A DNA stretch of 8,417 nucleotides from Planctomycetaceae bacterium (GTDB lineage: Bacteria > Planctomycetota > Planctomycetia > Planctomycetales > Planctomycetaceae), in the NCBI GenBank assembly GCA_947479075.1, contig CANJZR010000144.1, positions 1-8,417 of the forward strand, read 5' to 3'. Below the pieces are notes generated by a model. It was not told where the DNA came from, did not search any database, and saw nothing but the letters and a program-made list of their open reading frames with translations. This document shows, one piece after another, positions 6,613-8,417 of this stretch. The position numbers were made by a program, and so were the translations under genes. Position 1 is the stretch's first letter, and each line of letters starts with the position of its first letter.

Positions 6613-7751
6613 TGTTTCGATTCCTGCCCTACCTGCTCAAGACATTGTGGCGACATCGCACGCGGACACTATTGACCGTAAGTGGATCAGCTGTGGCGTT
6701 GTTTGTGTTCTCGTTTGTCCTCTCGGTCCAAGTGGGGCTGAAGCAACTGACCGAGCAGGATGACTCGGTCCTGGTCGTGTTCCAGGCCAATAAATTCTGT
6801 CCCGCAACGAGTCACTTGCCGCAGGACTATGAACTCAAGATTCGGGAGATTCCCGGTGTTCGCAACGTCGTGCCGATTCAGGTCTTCACGAACAACTGCC
6901 GTGCCAGCTTGGATGTGATCGTGTTTTATGGCATTCCCGCCGAGCAGGTCCGGCAGGCCCGGGACTTCACCCTGCGATCTGGGAACTGGTCGGAGTTTGA
7001 ATCCCATCAAGACGCTGGGATCGTCGGTCACCGGCTCGCCACACGGCGGAAGCTCAAGACGGGTGACAAGTTCACGGTGGGCGCGGTCAATGTCACAGTG
7101 GCTGGGATCTTCACCAGTCGCAATCCGTCCGAAGAGGACTACGTCTATTGCCATCTGGGGTTCTTACAGCGCACACGCGGTCTGGACTTGGTGGGGACTG
7201 TCACACAACACGAAGTGTTCCTTGCTCCCGGAGCTGATCCCGCGACGGTCGCAAGCGAGATTGATGAACGCCTCAAGGGCGGAACCGTCCGGACCGACAC
7301 GCGTACGAAGGGAGTGTTCCAAGCCTCCAGTTTGGCGGATCTGATCGATTTGATCGACTTGTCGAAGTACTTGGGCTATGCCTGTTTGGGTTTGATGACG
7401 GTCCTGCTTTCGACAACGACAATCATGACTGTCGAGGACCGCGTCCAGCAACACGCGGTCCTGCAAACGCTCGGTGTCTCCACAGGACGAATCTTTCGAT
7501 TAGTCTTGGCGGAGTGCCTGCTGCTCAGCGTGCTGGGAGGCTTCATCGGCATATTCGCCGCCGCCGCGACGTTGACGTTCAGCGGGATGTCAATCGGGGC
7601 GGAAGCGGTGACGATCGCATTCACGCCGTCACTAGAAGTCTTGATGACTGGTGCCATGGTCACGGTGATGGTGGGCGTGATCGCGGGACTCGCCCCCGCA
7701 TGGCGGGCCTCACGAGCAGAGATCGTTCCGGCACTTCGTTCGATTGGATAA
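6612..7751 (+). CDS. ABC transporter permease, FtsX/MacB type (permease 2)
   Basis: The product is 379 residues from ATG 6612. It starts MFRFLPYLLKTLWRHRTRTLLT, the usual cytoplasmic entry to TM1 (about 18-40). An extracytoplasmic domain follows at about 42-250, then TM2 at 253-275, TM3 at 296-322 and TM4 at 341-363. The coupling segment DRVQQHAVLQTLGVSTGRIF follows TM2, and the C-terminus is the typical APAWRASRAEIVPALRSIG. It is clearly a homologue of permease 1 but differs throughout the extracytoplasmic domain. That domain carries Cys at 63 (NKFCPATSHLP), 96 (NNCRASLD) and 180 (YVYCHLGF), which are possible metal ligands or a disulfide. I recall the FCPxTSxLP pattern in related planctomycete permeases but could not check it. 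It probably pairs with permease 1 on a single ATPase dimer, or forms a separate homodimer. Confidence 0.92.
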   Translation: MFRFLPYLLKTLWRHRTRTLLTVSGSAVALFVFSFVLSVQVGLKQLTEQDDSVLVVFQANKFCPATSHLPQDYELKIREIPGVRNVVPIQVFTNNCRASLDVIVFYGIPAEQVRQARDFTLRSGNWSEFESHQDAGIVGHRLATRRKLKTGDKFTVGAVNVTVAGIFTSRNPSEEDYVYCHLGFLQRTRGLDLVGTVTQHEVFLAPGADPATVASEIDERLKGGTVRTDTRTKGVFQASSLADLIDLIDLSKYLGYACLGLMTVLLSTTTIMTVEDRVQQHAVLQTLGVSTGRIFRLVLAECLLLSVLGGFIGIFAAAATLTFSGMSIGAEAVTIAFTPSLEVLMTGAMVTVMVGVIAGLAPAWRASRAEIVPALRSIG

Positions 7752-7812
7752 CGAGCAGTGCTTTGCAGCCAATGAGTGATCACGTCGTTTTGACCGTTTG
7801 AGAGCAAGCCAC

Positions 7813-8417
7813 ATGACCGAGAAGATGCGAATTGAGTTGACTCTCTTGTTGCCTGCGATACCGGGAGCGCATGATGCCTGCGTCACAAGACTCAGCGACT
7901 TGCTGCGGGCAAAAGAGGGGATTACAGATGCACACATGGTGGACTCGGATTCAAATGTATCCGGAGAGATATGTGTCCATTTTGATCCAAACCGACTATC
8001 GATCGGCGAGGTGCGAGACCTGGCTCGGCGTGCGGGTGCAGAACTTGAACAGCGGTATGGGCACTTACTGCTTAAGTCCGAATCGATGCATGCGAGACAG
8101 GCTCGCACGATTGAGTTGCGAATCGGCCAGCTGACAGGGGTGCTGGAAGCCGCAGTCTCCCCTACTGGCGAGATCCGGATAGAGTTCGATCGCCAGGCCA
8201 CTGACGAAGTCCAGTTACGTACGGCGTTGCGAGGGATCGAAGTTCGCCTCATCGACACAAAGGTCGCTAGTCCCCCGACCGCACTATCAGAAGCGGGACA
8301 CCAACATGGCGACGAAAAACACGACCATGCTCACGAGCATGGTGGACCGCTAGGCGAGAACACGGAACTCTTATTCTCCGCGATCTGTGGCGGTCTACTA
8401 CTGAGCGGATGGCTGCT
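7813..8417 (+). CDS. Heavy-metal-translocating P-type ATPase (P1B), N-terminal part only
   Basis: ATG 7813 opens a frame that runs off the right edge, showing 201 residues; a second ATG at 7825 is possible. Residues about 6-80 look like a heavy-metal-associated ferredoxin fold with PGAHDACVTRL, in which the usual CxxC is reduced to a single C23. The segment ICVHFDPNRLSIGEVRDLARRAG is the matching strand-helix unit. A second, shorter fold at about 97-147 (TIELRIGQLTGVLEAAV, IRIEFDRQ) has no cysteine. A His-rich linker, GHQHGDEKHDHAHEHGG (162-178), precedes GENTELLFSAICGGLLLSGWL, which fits the first membrane helix of CadA/ZntA-type pumps. The catalytic DKTGT and the metal-site CPx motif lie beyond the window, so metal specificity cannot be read. 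Such pumps export ions from the cytoplasm using ATP. It starts 61 nt after permease 2 and is probably part of the same operon. Confidence 0.85.
   Translation, partial: MTEKMRIELTLLLPAIPGAHDACVTRLSDLLRAKEGITDAHMVDSDSNVSGEICVHFDPNRLSIGEVRDLARRAGAELEQRYGHLLLKSESMHARQARTIELRIGQLTGVLEAAVSPTGEIRIEFDRQATDEVQLRTALRGIEVRLIDTKVASPPTALSEAGHQHGDEKHDHAHEHGGPLGENTELLFSAICGGLLLSGWL

Overview
The window reads as part of a planctomycete chromosome (inferred, not proven). It is moderately GC-rich. It carries a FAD-dependent oxidoreductase with a C-terminal golvesin/xanthan-lyase-type domain, a combination common in Planctomycetes. It also carries a small Cys-rich secreted protein ending in a CLCGGAV-type motif and an SGxxLRxxxCSL tail, a pattern I associate with planctomycete metal-efflux loci. 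All supported genes are on the + strand; the minus-strand open frames look like shadows.

Layout. Positions 1-1290 hold the 3' part of the FAD-dependent oxidoreductase, followed at once by a small hairpin. Positions 1291-1832 hold no convincing gene. This gap contains a 10-codon open frame behind a good Shine-Dalgarno sequence, a perfect 10-11 bp palindrome and two short direct repeats. From about 1833 to the right edge there is a compact run of seven genes: a Cys-rich exported small protein, an FtsX/MacB-type ABC permease, a His-rich lipoprotein with a Cys cluster, a long membrane fusion protein (HlyD/MacA type), a LolD/MacB-type ATPase, a second divergent FtsX/MacB-type permease, and the N-terminal 201 residues of a P1B heavy-metal ATPase. 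The last gene runs off the edge and is open to the end of the window.

The central genes are tightly packed. The lipoprotein-to-fusion-protein gap is 14 nt, fusion protein to ATPase is 1 nt, and ATPase to permease 2 is a 1-nt overlap (TAATG). They very probably form one transcript.

Proposed working model (inference). The P-type ATPase moves a soft or borderline metal ion out of the cytoplasm. The His-rich lipoprotein and the Cys-rich small protein bind or buffer metal outside the inner membrane. The ABC ATPase, its two permeases and the fusion protein form a MacAB-like machine that drives material onward from the periplasm. No outer-membrane TolC-type channel and no metal-responsive regulator is visible here. 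The metal is not determined by the sequence in view; the visible ATPase N-terminus looks more like the Zn/Cd/Co/Pb group than a typical CxxC-bearing copper pump.
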